From positions 62,001 through 126,000 of the forward strand of contig NZ_ANBA01000013.1 in the NCBI RefSeq assembly GCF_000341085.1: DNA of 64,000 nt, read 5' to 3'. Shown here piece after piece: positions 1 to 9,393 of this stretch. The notes under the pieces are model-generated. The model worked only from the letters and a program-made list of their open reading frames with translations, ran no database searches and was not told the origin of the DNA. Each line of letters opens with the position of its first letter. Within the stretch, counting starts at the first letter, position 1. A program made the position numbers and the translations under genes. This DNA comes from Nocardiopsis ganjiahuensis DSM 45031 (GTDB lineage Bacteria; Actinomycetota; Actinomycetes; Streptosporangiales; Streptosporangiaceae).

Positions 1-298
1 GTCTCCCCTTCTGAGAGCGCTCGGCGATGTGTTTCTGGCCCGGCACCTCGGTTCCGAGGCTCGCAAGATGTACGAGGGGTCCCTGAACGCCGCTGCGCGG
101 TCGGCCTCGATCGTGAACGAAGGGCTCGCCTACTCCCGGCTCGGCGACTTCAGCAGCCTGGAGGGGGACCCGGACCAGGCGCTCGCGTACTGGGGGCAGG
201 CAGCTCAGGTGTTGGAACGGGCACCGACGCCCTACCTCGCCCACGTGCACTCGAAGATCGAGTGGTGCCTGTACGTTCAGGGGCAAATCGCCAGCTAG
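1..298 (+). CDS. C-terminal part of a TPR-repeat protein, 5'-truncated by the window edge
   Basis: The frame is open from base 2 to the TAG at 296-298, so the true start lies outside the window. The visible 98 or so residues are alanine- and leucine-rich helical pairs (SRLGDFSSLEGDPDQALAYW) of the tetratricopeptide type. In actinomycetes this kind of tail is common on XRE-family regulators and NB-ARC proteins, where TPRs act as a ligand- or protein-binding sensor; which of these it belongs to cannot be told from this fragment. A second NB-ARC/TPR gene lies 2 kb downstream on the other strand. Confidence 0.6.
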   Translation, partial: SPLLRALGDVFLARHLGSEARKMYEGSLNAAARSASIVNEGLAYSRLGDFSSLEGDPDQALAYWGQAAQVLERAPTPYLAHVHSKIEWCLYVQGQIAS

Positions 299-433
299 CT
301 GGGCAGTCACCGGCCAACGTGCAGCAAAGTCGTAAAACGCCTGCGCAGGTGTGGCTCGAGTGGTTAGCGTGGCTTCGTGTGCTGGAGCGAAGGTGCTCCT
401 GTGTTCGATGCCCCTCCTACTAGAAGGCTGCCG

Positions 434-706
434 TTGACTACCCCGCTGATCCCCTCCGACCCGCTCAGGCCCGAGCCCTCCCCGCTCCCCGACGACACCG
501 AAGTCAAGGGGACCAGAGCTAGGTGACACCGCCGACCCGGGGGTACGGAGACCCGGGGGAGGCGTCGAACCGGAGCGTCGGCGCCTCCGCATCCTGCCCT
601 CAAGGCGGCAACCGGCCTGAAGCAAGGCTTTGCAAGCGTTGTGCAATCCGGCATCCAGGGGATCTTCGGGCCCTTCTCACAGGCTTGGTTCCGACCGGAC
701 AACTAG
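434..706 (+). pseudogene. Small ORF interrupted by one in-frame TGA
   Basis: A TTG at 434 preceded by GAAGG (423-427) opens a 30-residue reading frame (MTTPLIPSDPLRPEPSPLPD, then DTEVKGTRAR) that stops at TGA 524-526. The same frame then runs on to TAG 704-706 and ends in a protein-like helical stretch containing LKAATGLKQGFASVVQSGIQ and FSQAWFRPDN. The arginine- and glycine-rich stretch after the TGA contains an imperfect repeat of GACCCGGGGG, so it could be a small insertion that split a roughly 60-70-residue gene. Alternatives are a genuine 30-aa peptide, or chance. It sits 18 bp upstream of the glycosyltransferase-like gene and may form an operon with it. Confidence 0.35.
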
Positions 707-724
707 GTCGGAAGGAACAGGCTG

Positions 725-1966
725 ATGATCAGAAGATCCTGGACACGGGGGGACGCCGGACCCGTCTTCCCGAGGACGGTGAACACGGCAAGGACGGTCC
801 TGGCGATCGCCCACCACCAGCAGTCCGGTGACCGGCTCAGCGAGTTCGTGGGTCCCCTGCTGGAGGCCGACCGGAGGGTGCAGGTGATCTGGACGCTCGC
901 GCCCGGATCCTCGTTCGAGCGGAGCGGACACGCGTTCATGCGGAGCCTGGACGCGATCGTCCTGCCCTGGGAGGAAGCGGTCAGCTTCGAGTACGACCTG
1001 GCGGTGGCGGCCAACCACGGGTTGCTGGAGCAGGTCAGAGCTCCCGTGCTGGTCCTGCCGCACGGCACCGGGTTCTCCCGGCGCACGGTGCGGGGGAACG
1101 GCTACGGGCCGCCGGTCGCACGGCCGGTGGGAGGCGCCGTCCCCGGTGCCCTCACCAGCTACGGCAGGGTCGTCCCGGCTGCGATCGGCATCGCACACGA
1201 GGACGCGAGAGAACTTCTGACATCCGTCGTCGCAGAGACGGCGGGGATCATCCACGTGGTCGGCGACCCCTGTTACGACCGGGCCCTCTCCGCCCTGCCC
1301 GAGCGGGAGCGGTTCCGGCGGGCGGCGGGTGTGGGGGAGGGCCAGCGTCTGGTGGTCGTCTCCAGCTCCTGGGGTCCGTCCGGGGTGTGGGGCAGCCGCC
1401 AGGACCTGATCGACCGGCTGATGGAGGAACTGCCGCCGGGGCACGCCGCCGTGTTGGTCCTGCACCCCGGGACGTGGTGGACGCACGGCCCGCGACAGAT
1501 CCTCGCCTGGCTCGACGGGGCACGGAGCCGGGGACTGCGGATCCTCGCACCCGGGTCGCCCTGGCTCGGTCTGCTGGTGGCTGCCGATGCGGTGGTCGGA
1601 GACTCCGGGTCGGTGACCGCGTACGCGGCGGCTCTGGGTGCCGCGCCGCTGCTGGCTGGAGGCGTCACCGACATCGCCCCGGGCTCGACGCCGGAGCTCC
1701 TGCACCGTGTGGGCCCGCACTACCGGGAGGGGACTCCGCTCGGACGGCAGATCGGGGAGGCGGTCGAGCACTGGTGCCCGGAGCTCGCTGCTGCGGTCCA
1801 TGCCCGGCTGACCTCGGCCCCCGGCCGCTCGGCCCGGCTCCTGCGCGAGGTCGTGTACCGGCTCATGGATATGCCCGAACCCGGGGAGCCCGCCGGTTTC
1901 GAACCGCTGCGGTCCCCGGAATTCGTGGCCGGGCACTCTCTGCGGGGCGAGAGGCGCGCCGCATGA
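725..1966 (+). CDS. Glycosyltransferase-like (GT-B/CDP-glycerol transferase type) protein
   Basis: 413 residues, no signal peptide. The ATG at 725 is 8 nt after GAAGGA (711-716). The protein has two Rossmann-like halves: an N-terminal TVLAIAHHQQSGDRL region, and a C-terminal half with VVVSSSWGPSGVWG, HPGTWWTHGP and the segment LLVAADAVVGDSGSVTAYAA. This is the nucleotide-sugar binding pattern (D-x-G-S) of GT-B enzymes related to CDP-glycerol glycerophosphotransferases and MurG. Similar actinobacterial proteins are often mislabelled translation initiation factor 2. Substrate unknown. It overlaps the next gene by ATGA, so the two products are probably made together. The cytoplasmic location is inferred. 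Confidence 0.55.
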   Translation: MIRRSWTRGDAGPVFPRTVNTARTVLAIAHHQQSGDRLSEFVGPLLEADRRVQVIWTLAPGSSFERSGHAFMRSLDAIVLPWEEAVSFEYDLAVAANHGLLEQVRAPVLVLPHGTGFSRRTVRGNGYGPPVARPVGGAVPGALTSYGRVVPAAIGIAHEDARELLTSVVAETAGIIHVVGDPCYDRALSALPERERFRRAAGVGEGQRLVVVSSSWGPSGVWGSRQDLIDRLMEELPPGHAAVLVLHPGTWWTHGPRQILAWLDGARSRGLRILAPGSPWLGLLVAADAVVGDSGSVTAYAAALGAAPLLAGGVTDIAPGSTPELLHRVGPHYREGTPLGRQIGEAVEHWCPELAAAVHARLTSAPGRSARLLREVVYRLMDMPEPGEPAGFEPLRSPEFVAGHSLRGERRAA

Positions 1967-2436
1967 GCGCCGGGGTGAAGCGCCTGCTCCGGTACGAGGT
2001 GGGGCTGATGCGGGAGGACGGTCGCCCGGGGCAGGTGGACGAGCACGTGGGGGTGCTCATGGCACCGGGTACCCCTCGGCGCTGGCTGCACGCGGCCGAC
2101 CTCGTCTGGATCCCTGAGGGGAGCGGCGGCAGTGCGTCCGAGGTCCTCGCTCTGCTGCCCGGGTGCCGGGTGGCCGTCGACCTCGGGGCGGACCCGACGG
2201 TGCGGGTACGCGGTCTCCCCGAGGCGATACGACCGTTCGGCAGGGGAACCGCCGGGCTGGTCGCGGCGCTCGCCTGCTCCTGGCCGGTGGAGTGGGGCGG
2301 GTCCGGAGCGGTCGCCGAAGCCGTACGGGACGCTGGGCTCAGCCGGATTTCGTGTACGGGGGCCGGTTCAGCCGCGACCGTGTTCGTGCGGCTTCGGGGG
2401 AGGACAGCTGTGTGTAGATGGGAAGTGCTGCGCTGA
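1963..2436 (+). CDS. Conserved-looking hypothetical protein coupled to the glycosyltransferase-like gene
   Basis: 157 residues. The ATG at 1963 overlaps the previous stop (ATGA), the hallmark of translational coupling. The sequence starts MSAGVKRLLRYEVGLMREDG, has no transmembrane segment or signal peptide, and contains a hydrophobic stretch around CRVAVDLGADPTVRVRGLPE. I do not recognise a family. Its last 98 bp overlap the 3' end of the convergent NB-ARC gene, an unusually long antisense overlap for two real genes. The gene may therefore end earlier in its relatives, or the two messages may interfere. Function probably linked to that of the upstream partner. Confidence 0.6.
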   Translation: MSAGVKRLLRYEVGLMREDGRPGQVDEHVGVLMAPGTPRRWLHAADLVWIPEGSGGSASEVLALLPGCRVAVDLGADPTVRVRGLPEAIRPFGRGTAGLVAALACSWPVEWGGSGAVAEAVRDAGLSRISCTGAGSAATVFVRLRGRTAVCRWEVLR

Positions 2437-4486
2437 GCCGCTCGCGGGCCTCGTCGATCCGTCCCTCGGACTCGGCGAGGTCGGCGAGCATGACCAGGGC
2501 ACCGGCTCTTTCCGACCTGGCCCCGATCCGGTCGCTGAGGTCCAGGATCCCGTCCAGGAGCGGTCGGGCGTGATCGGGTTCGGCCGCCGCCAGACGGGTG
2601 GCGGCCAGCCCCGCCATGGTTCGGACCCGCATGTACGGTTCGTCGTCCTCGGTGAAGAACTCCAGGGCCCGGCCGAAGTAGTCGACGGCCGCGGCGTGGT
2701 CGTCCAGGTCCCGGCTGGCCTCACCGAGTCTTCGCAGCATCAGCGCGATACCGCGGTTCCGCCCGAGCCGGGTGTGCACGGCGAGCGCTTGCTCGAAGAG
2801 GAGGCGAGCCCGTTCGGGCTGATCGCGGGCCAGTTCGCACACCCCCGCGCCCTCCAGCGACGAGGCCTGTCCCAGTACATGACCGGCTCGTCTCCACGCG
2901 GCCAGGGCCCGGTGGTGGAGTTCGGCGGCCACGGTGGGTTCCCCGAGGCTCAGCCGTAGCCCCGCCAGAGCGTTGAGCATGTTCGCCTCGGCGGCGGGAT
3001 CGCCGAGGGCCTCGGCCGAGGCCAGACCGGTCGTGTAGGTCTCCTCCCAGGCGTCGAAGTGCTTGCGGATCATGAACACGTTCCGCAGCGCCTCGCACAG
3101 CTGCCAGCACAGGGAGTGCCTCCCCGTCGACTCGCAGAACCGGACGGTGACACGCAGGACCTCCAGTTCTGACTCCAGCCACTCCAACGCCTCCGACCTC
3201 GAACCGAACTCTCTCCGGGGCGGGCGGTCGAAGACCGGGGCGAGGTGCCAGCGGCCGGGGTTCAGGGTGCGGTCGGCCGCCGCGGCGGTGGTGAGGTAGT
3301 ACTCCAGGGCCCGGTCCAGGGCGGCGGTGGACTCGGAGCGCCCCTCCTCGGTTCCGGCCAGGGAGCGGGCGTGCAGACGCACCAGGTCGTGTTGGCGGAA
3401 CCGGCCTTCGGAGGTCTCCTCCAGGAGGTTGGCCGCGACCAGGTCCGACAGGAGGTCGTCGGTCTCGGCGGGCGCGCTGTCGAGCAGCGCCGCCGCGGCC
3501 CCCGGTGTCAGGTCCCGGCCGGGGAGCAGCCCGAGCAGCCGGTACAGGCGGCGCGCGGGTCCGGGTAACAGGCGGTAGGAGGCGGTGAACACCGTGTCCA
3601 CGGACAGCTCCCGGGAGTGGCTGAGCTCGGCGAGGCGGTCGCCCTCATCGGTCAGCCTGGACACCAGGCGGCTCAGGGGTTGGTGGGGCCGCAGTGCCAG
3701 ACCGCTGACGGCGGCGCGCAGCGCGAGCGGGAGCCGGCCGCACAGGGTGACCAGCCGACGGGCGGAGGAGGGATCGGCGCGTGTGCGGTCGTCGCCGAGC
3801 ATGCGTGCCACGAGCTCCATGGCCTCGGTCTCGTCCAGCGGCCGGACGTCCAGGAACTCGGCCCCGTCCAGGCGCAGACCGGTCAGGTGCAGCCGACTGG
3901 TCACCAGGACCAGGTGTTCCCCCTGGCCGGGAGTGAGGGCACGGACCTGCGCGGCCGTGAGGGCGTTGTCGAGCAGGACCGCGATCCTTCTCCCGTGGGT
4001 GCGGCTCCGGAAGGCCGCCGCCCGGGCGGAGAACTCGGGTGGAATCGAGGCGGGGTCCGCGCCCAGGCTCCGCAGGAACGCGTCCAGGACGTCGGAGATG
4101 TCGGCCGGGCCCTCCTCGGTGAAACCCTGCAGGTCCGCGTACAGGGCGCCGTCGGGGAAGGCGGCACTGGCCGACTCCAGGAAACGGGTGGCCAGGGCGG
4201 TCTTGCCGACACCTCCGGTACCGGTGAGCACGACGGATCGGCCGCTGCCCTCGCGGGCCACCTCCTGGCGGAGGGCGGACAGGCGGCGGAACTCGGGCTC
4301 GCGGTTGGTGAAGAGGCGCGGCGCTGCCGGCAGCTGTCGGGGCACGGGCGTGCGCGGTTCCGTGCGCGGTTCACCGTGGAGGCGCACGGAGCCGTGGACG
4401 GTCCCGACCTGGATCACCGTGCCGCTGACGTCGCGGGTGGACGCATGGTGTTCCGGGCCTGGTGGTTCGCCTGCCGGAGGGGGCAT
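2339..4486 (-). CDS. STAND-type regulator or sensor: NB-ARC ATPase with C-terminal TPR repeats
   Basis: 715 residues from the ATG at 4486. A longer frame reaches 4675, but this start gives the family-typical N-terminus (SGTVIQVGTVHGSVRLHG) and has a purine-rich GAGAGAAG upstream. Residues about 80-330 form the NB-ARC module: Walker A GTGGVGKTA, Walker B IAVLLDNAL, LVTSRLHLTG and the GLPL-like motif GRLPLALRAA. Residues about 450-700 are tandem TPR-like helical hairpins (for example ALAVHTRLGRNRGIALMLRR). There is no N-terminal DNA-binding domain, so this is a switch ATPase rather than an AfsR/SARP activator. Such proteins assemble on ligand sensing; the target is unknown. Confidence 0.8.
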   Translation of the reverse strand: MPPPAGEPPGPEHHASTRDVSGTVIQVGTVHGSVRLHGEPRTEPRTPVPRQLPAAPRLFTNREPEFRRLSALRQEVAREGSGRSVVLTGTGGVGKTALATRFLESASAAFPDGALYADLQGFTEEGPADISDVLDAFLRSLGADPASIPPEFSARAAAFRSRTHGRRIAVLLDNALTAAQVRALTPGQGEHLVLVTSRLHLTGLRLDGAEFLDVRPLDETEAMELVARMLGDDRTRADPSSARRLVTLCGRLPLALRAAVSGLALRPHQPLSRLVSRLTDEGDRLAELSHSRELSVDTVFTASYRLLPGPARRLYRLLGLLPGRDLTPGAAAALLDSAPAETDDLLSDLVAANLLEETSEGRFRQHDLVRLHARSLAGTEEGRSESTAALDRALEYYLTTAAAADRTLNPGRWHLAPVFDRPPRREFGSRSEALEWLESELEVLRVTVRFCESTGRHSLCWQLCEALRNVFMIRKHFDAWEETYTTGLASAEALGDPAAEANMLNALAGLRLSLGEPTVAAELHHRALAAWRRAGHVLGQASSLEGAGVCELARDQPERARLLFEQALAVHTRLGRNRGIALMLRRLGEASRDLDDHAAAVDYFGRALEFFTEDDEPYMRVRTMAGLAATRLAAAEPDHARPLLDGILDLSDRIGARSERAGALVMLADLAESEGRIDEARERLSAALPIYTQLSSPEAARTRSRLNRPPYTKSG

Positions 4487-4638
4487 GAGGGGCTTCTCTC
4501 GATGTCGACAGAAGGAGTTCTGCCCCTCACTGTCCGAAGTAATCCAGACACCCGGTACTGCACGTGCAGGAACGGGTGCATGTGCATGCGAAGTGTGCGA
4601 AGTGGCCAACCAGGAGCAAAGGCTCTGCCTCGGGCCGT

Positions 4639-4662
4639 GTTTGGGACTCGTTGAGAGGGAAC
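4639..4662 (+). promoter_or_regulatory. Possible stress sigma factor (SigB-type) promoter for the GlsB gene
   Basis: GTTT (4639-4642), 14 nt, then GGGAAC (4657-4662), about 31 nt before the GTG start at 4694. The Streptomyces SigB consensus is GNNT-N14-16-GGGTAC/T, so only the A at position four of the second box deviates. Upstream are a perfect palindrome CTGCACGTGCAG (4558-4569 region) and a 9-bp direct repeat GCGAAGTG (4588 and 4597). Sequence match only. Confidence 0.3.
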
Positions 4663-4693
4663 GGGGGGAGGGCATCTACTTGAAGGAGGGTCC

Positions 4694-4954
4694 GTGGAGA
4701 TCACTGGAATCATCACCGCGATCATCGTTGGCCTGATCATCGGTGCGCTCGGACGTCTTGTTGTGCCCGGCAAGCAGCATCTGCCGATCTGGCTGACGCT
4801 GCTCCTGGGCATCGTGGCCGCCTTCGTGGGCGGCTGGATCGCGAGCTTCTTCACGGGGTTCTGGCTGTTCGTGCTGATCGTTCAGGTCCTGGTGGCGGCG
4901 GGGATCGTCTACCTCGCGGACGGCATGTACTCCAAGAACGCCCGTACGGCCTGA
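4694..4954 (+). CDS. GlsB/YeaQ/YmgE-family stress-response membrane protein
   Basis: 86 residues starting at GTG 4694, 4 nt after AAGGAGGG (4683-4690). Three hydrophobic helices cover nearly the whole chain: about 3-22 with the glycine-zipper GLIIGALGRLVVPG, 32-52 and 54-76. This is the transglycosylase-associated protein / YeaQ family, small inner-membrane proteins induced by stress; the biochemical role is not known. A SigB-like promoter lies directly upstream. It is convergent with the MocA-type gene, and two hairpins lie between the two coding ends. Confidence 0.85.
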   Translation: MEITGIITAIIVGLIIGALGRLVVPGKQHLPIWLTLLLGIVAAFVGGWIASFFTGFWLFVLIVQVLVAAGIVYLADGMYSKNARTA

Positions 4955-4968
4955 TCCACCGAGTCACC

Positions 4969-5029
4969 GGCTCGCCGCGCGAGCCACGGCGTCAACCCGA
5001 GGCCACCGGATCCGATCCGGTGGCCTCGG
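4969..5029. terminator. Two GC hairpins at the convergent ends of the GlsB and MocA genes
   Basis: First hairpin: GGCTCG (4969-4974) with CGAGCC (4980-4985), loop of 5. Second: a perfect 15-bp stem, 4997-5011 with 5015-5029, loop CCG. The second lies inside the last codons of the MocA gene. There is no T-run, as is usual in actinomycetes. The arrangement should stop transcription from either side. Confidence 0.65.
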
Positions 5030-5927
5030 CCACGCGTACCGTCCGGCCGGAGCGCACCGAGGCCTCCGCCGCCGCCAGGACGGCCACGACCTCACGGCCG
5101 AACCGCACGTCGCAGGGGTCTCCGGGGCCCTTGCGGACCTGCTCAAGCAAGCGGTCGACGGCCGACCCGAAGGCCTCCACCGCACTCCGGTCCCCGCCCG
5201 GTACCGACCGCCACCCGTGTTCGCCGTAGAGGTCGACGGAGAAGGCCCCCGCCTCCGGTGCCGCGTCCAGGGAGACCGAGAACGAACCCACCGCCCCGTC
5301 CCGGTGCCGGGTGAGCGCGTGCACGCTGTCCCGTGGCCCGGCGACCGCCGTGACCTCCTCGACCGGGCCCAGCACCGGGAGTACCACGGAGAGCACGTGC
5401 GGGCCCACGTCCCACAGCCCGCCCTTCTCCCGCCGCCAGGGCGAGGCCCCGTACGGGTTGCCCGGCTGGAAGATCGACGCGAACAGGGTCGCCCGCACCC
5501 CGTGCCAGCCGCCGTCGGCGGCCGCCTCGCGCAGGAAGTCGTTCACCCCGTCGGAGAACCGGCTGGTGAAGAAGACCACCGAGGCCAGGCCGCGCGCCTC
5601 GGTCTCGGCGACGATCGCGTCGGCGGCCTCGGTGGACAGGGCGATCGGCTTGTCCAGCAGCAGGTGCTTCCCGGCTCGGGCCGCGCGCAGCGCCAGGTCG
5701 GCCTGGACGTGCGGCGGGAGGGCGATCGCGACGGCGTCGACGTCGGCGAGGAGCGCGTCCACGTCCTCGTAGGGCCGGGTGCCGAGTTTCCCGGCCAGCT
5801 CGGCCGCCTTCGCGGGGTCACGCCCCCACACCCCGACCAGCGTCGCGTCCGGGTGCGCGGCCAGTGCGGCCCCCTGTGTCTCCGTCGCCCAGAAACCCGT
5901 GCCCAACAGTCCGAACCGCAGCCCCAT
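4992..5927 (-). CDS. Gfo/Idh/MocA-family NAD(P)-dependent oxidoreductase
   Basis: 311 residues from ATG 5927, which follows GGGAGGG at good spacing; upstream in-frame codons have no protein-like content. Residues 1-120 are a Rossmann domain with GLLGTGFWA and the catalytic-lysine motif LLDKPIALS (normally EKP). The C-terminal half is the alpha/beta dimerisation and substrate domain, with WRREKGGLWDVGPHVLSVVL. Members oxidise or reduce sugars, inositols or their derivatives. The CebR/CelR-like operator 45 bp upstream suggests control by a LacI-family sugar sensor and a role in plant polysaccharide or cellobiose metabolism; this link is inferred. The substrate is not known. Confidence 0.85.
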   Translation of the reverse strand: MGLRFGLLGTGFWATETQGAALAAHPDATLVGVWGRDPAKAAELAGKLGTRPYEDVDALLADVDAVAIALPPHVQADLALRAARAGKHLLLDKPIALSTEAADAIVAETEARGLASVVFFTSRFSDGVNDFLREAAADGGWHGVRATLFASIFQPGNPYGASPWRREKGGLWDVGPHVLSVVLPVLGPVEEVTAVAGPRDSVHALTRHRDGAVGSFSVSLDAAPEAGAFSVDLYGEHGWRSVPGGDRSAVEAFGSAVDRLLEQVRKGPGDPCDVRFGREVVAVLAAAEASVRSGRTVRVAEATGSDPVASG

Positions 5928-5971
5928 GGGACCCTCCCGTGTCAGTGATGCCTCCTGGCAACCCTGGCCTA

Positions 5972-5985
5972 TGGAAGCGCTCCCA
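5972..5985. promoter_or_regulatory. CebR/CelR-like LacI-family operator
   Basis: The 14-mer TGGAAGCGCTCCCA differs at one base from TGGGAGCGCTCCCA, the palindrome bound by CebR in Streptomyces and CelR in Thermobifida. It lies between a possible -35 (TTGATG, minus strand, 5984-5989) and -10 (CAGGGT, 5961-5966) in front of the MocA-type gene, a position suited to repression. The rest of the 327-bp gap (5928-6254) shows nothing else I can support. Confidence 0.6.
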
Positions 5986-6254
5986 TCAAGAGGGCGCCCG
6001 CTTGCACCGCTGACACGGGCCTGCCCCCGGTCGCCCGTCCTGCGGCACCCGAGCGTGTTCGTCGCGCACGCCGGGGCGGGCGCGACCGCGGAGACCGCGT
6101 TTCCGGTGTGGCCAGGTCCGGACGGGCGCCCCGAACCGGCTCCGGTGAATCCGCAGGTGGTCCGGCCTTTCCCGGAGGGACCGGAAACGGGGGCGTTCGC
6201 GTGATCCGTCAATCGCCTGGTGATTCGTGACGGAGTCCACCACCATGGTCACCT

Positions 6255-7139
6255 GTGAGCACTGGGCAGGATTCGGTCAGTGGGGGCGCCGGCAGCGGCA
6301 CCCCCGCCGCGGAGAGGGCGGAGCCGTGGGACGGGCGTCTGCCCGCAGAGGAGCGGCCGGGGACCGGCCGCCGGTTCGCCGAGCACCTCGCCGAGGTGAC
6401 CGGGAAGAGCCTGAGCGGGAGCGACGGCCCCGATGAACGCGTGGAACTCCTGCGGGCCGGGCTGCACGCGGCCCGGGACCTCGGGGACACCCGGCTCGAG
6501 GCGCGTGTGCGCAACCTCTTGGGGCTGGTCCTCCTCGACTCCGGCGACCTCGAAGGCGCCGACACGGAGTTCGGCGCGTCCCTCGCCCTGGCCGAGTCCG
6601 GGGGCGACGACCGCGCCCGAGCGGCCGCACTGCAGTTCCGGGGCGTCGTGGCCCAGCGCGGCAGGCGCGACGAGGAGGCACTGGTCCTCTTCGGCCGGGC
6701 GGAGGCGGTCGGAGCGGCGACGGGCCGCGCCCGGGGGACGGCCGGGCTCGACCTGCTGCGCGGCCGCTCCCTGGTGACCCTGGGCCGGTTCGATCACGCC
6801 CTGGAGCTGCTGGACGCGGCCCTGGAGGCCTTCTCGGCTCCGCGGGAGGACCGGCCCGTGGACGAGGTCAACGTGGCCAGGGTCCGGCTGGAGCGGGGGC
6901 GCGCCCTCAACGCCAAACGCCGGACCGGTGAGGCCAGGCGGGAACTGGAGCTGTCCCTGGCCGGGTTCGAGGACCGGGGGCTCACCGCCCAGGCAGCCCG
7001 GGTCCGCGAGGTGCTGGCGGGGGTGGCCCAGCTGTCCGGTGAGAAGGACTGGAAGGACCACCTGGTGGAGGCGGAGCGGCTCTACCGCGAGATCGGCAAC
7101 GAGACCGATGCCGCTCGGGTGCGGACCTACCTCGGATAG
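6255..7139 (+). CDS. TPR-repeat protein of unknown function
   Basis: 294 residues from a GTG at 6255; no clear ribosome binding site, so the start is uncertain. After a disordered Gly/Ala/Glu-rich N-terminus (about 1-50) come five or six helical hairpins of TPR type, such as DTRLEARVRNLLGLVLLDSG and NAKRRTGEARRELELSLAGF. There is no enzymatic or DNA-binding domain, signal peptide or membrane segment. TPR-only proteins are adaptors or sensors. It stands alone between the MocA gene and the gal operon and is followed by a strong terminator. Confidence 0.7.
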   Translation: MSTGQDSVSGGAGSGTPAAERAEPWDGRLPAEERPGTGRRFAEHLAEVTGKSLSGSDGPDERVELLRAGLHAARDLGDTRLEARVRNLLGLVLLDSGDLEGADTEFGASLALAESGGDDRARAAALQFRGVVAQRGRRDEEALVLFGRAEAVGAATGRARGTAGLDLLRGRSLVTLGRFDHALELLDAALEAFSAPREDRPVDEVNVARVRLERGRALNAKRRTGEARRELELSLAGFEDRGLTAQAARVREVLAGVAQLSGEKDWKDHLVEAERLYREIGNETDAARVRTYLG

Positions 7140-7231
7140 GTCCGGTGCGGGCGGTCACGGCACCGAACCGCACCGGTGTCGGCGGTGTCCCTGAGAGAAC
7201 GGACGTCCTGTGGCGGAGCGGGAACGGCTGA

Positions 7232-7263
7232 GCGGTGGCGCGCCCGCCCGGGCGCGCCACCGC
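7232..7263. terminator. Perfect 14-bp hairpin between the TPR gene and galK
   Basis: GCGGTGGCGCGCCC (7232-7245) pairs without mismatch with 7250-7263 around the loop GCCC. It lies between two convergent stop codons (7139 and 7274) and should act on both strands. Confidence 0.75.
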
Positions 7264-7273
7264 ACGGCACGGT

Positions 7274-8427
<1,154 letters not shown>

Positions 8428-8431
<4 letters not shown>

Positions 8432-9390
8432 GCGCTGACCTCCCGGCCACGGGCGAAGGCCCAGGCGTCCGCCACGATCTCGTCCAGCTTGCGCACGGGC
8501 TCCCAGCCCAGCCCTCGGCGGGCCCGTTCGGTGTCGGCCACCAGCACCGCGGGGTCGCCCGCGCGCCGCGGCCCCTCGACCACCGGGACGGGGTGCCCGG
8601 TGACGCGGCGGACGGCGGCCAGGACCTCGCGCACCGTGTACCCGCCGCCGCTGCCCAGGTTGTACACCCGGTGGGTGCCGGGCTCCACGTGCTCCAGCGC
8701 CCGCAGGTGGGCGTCGGCGAGATCGGCCACGTGGAGGTAGTCGCGGACCGCGGTGCCGTCACCGGTGGGGTAGTCGGTGCCGAAGACCGAGGCGTGCGGG
8801 GCCTCGCCGGCGGCCACCCGGAGGAGGTTCGGGACGAGGTGGGTCTCGGGGTCGTGCCGCTCGCCGCACCCCCCGTACGCGCCGGCGACGTTGAAGTAGC
8901 GCAGGCTCACCGCGCCCAGCCCGTGCGCCCGCGCCCAGCCGGACAGCATGTGGTCCACGGCGAGCTTGCTCGCGCCGTAGGGGTTGGTGGGCACGGCGGG
9001 GTCGGTCTCGCGCAGCGGTGCGTCCGAGGGCGGGTCCCCGTAGGTGGCGGCGGTGGAGGAGAACACGAAGCGGTTCACCCCGTGGGTCCGCGCCGCCTCC
9101 AGCAGGGCGAGTGTGCCGCCCACGTTGTTGTCCCAGTAGGGTCCCGGGTCCTGGACGGACTCGCCGACCAGGGTTTTCGCGGCGAAGTGCAGGACCGCGT
9201 CGAAGGACGGGTCGAGCACGTCGGCGGCGGCGCGGATGTCCCCCTCCACCAGGGTCGCGCCCGGGGGGACGGCGTCGCGGTGCCCGGTGGAGAGCACGTC
9301 GAGCACGGTGACCTCGTGCCCGGCCTCCAACAGGTGCGCGGTGACGACGCTGCCGACGTAACCGGCGCCGCCGGTGACGAGGAGTTTCAC
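8428..9390 (-). CDS. galE: UDP-glucose 4-epimerase
   Basis: 320 residues. It interconverts UDP-galactose and UDP-glucose, closing the Leloir cycle. It is an extended short-chain dehydrogenase with the NAD motif TGGAGYVG (6-13), the catalytic Ser/Thr in SSTAATYG (111-118), and Y138-x3-K142 (YGASK). It lies 3 bp after the galT stop and overlaps galK by ATGA, so the three enzymes are made from one message. Confidence 0.96.
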
Positions 9391-9393
9391 GGT

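Noticed and set aside
677..1936. Long 419-residue open frame opposite the glycosyltransferase-like gene
   Set aside because: Its Arg/Pro/Gly-rich sequence has no protein-like pattern and its codon third positions are not GC-biased; the plus-strand frame has clear Rossmann motifs.
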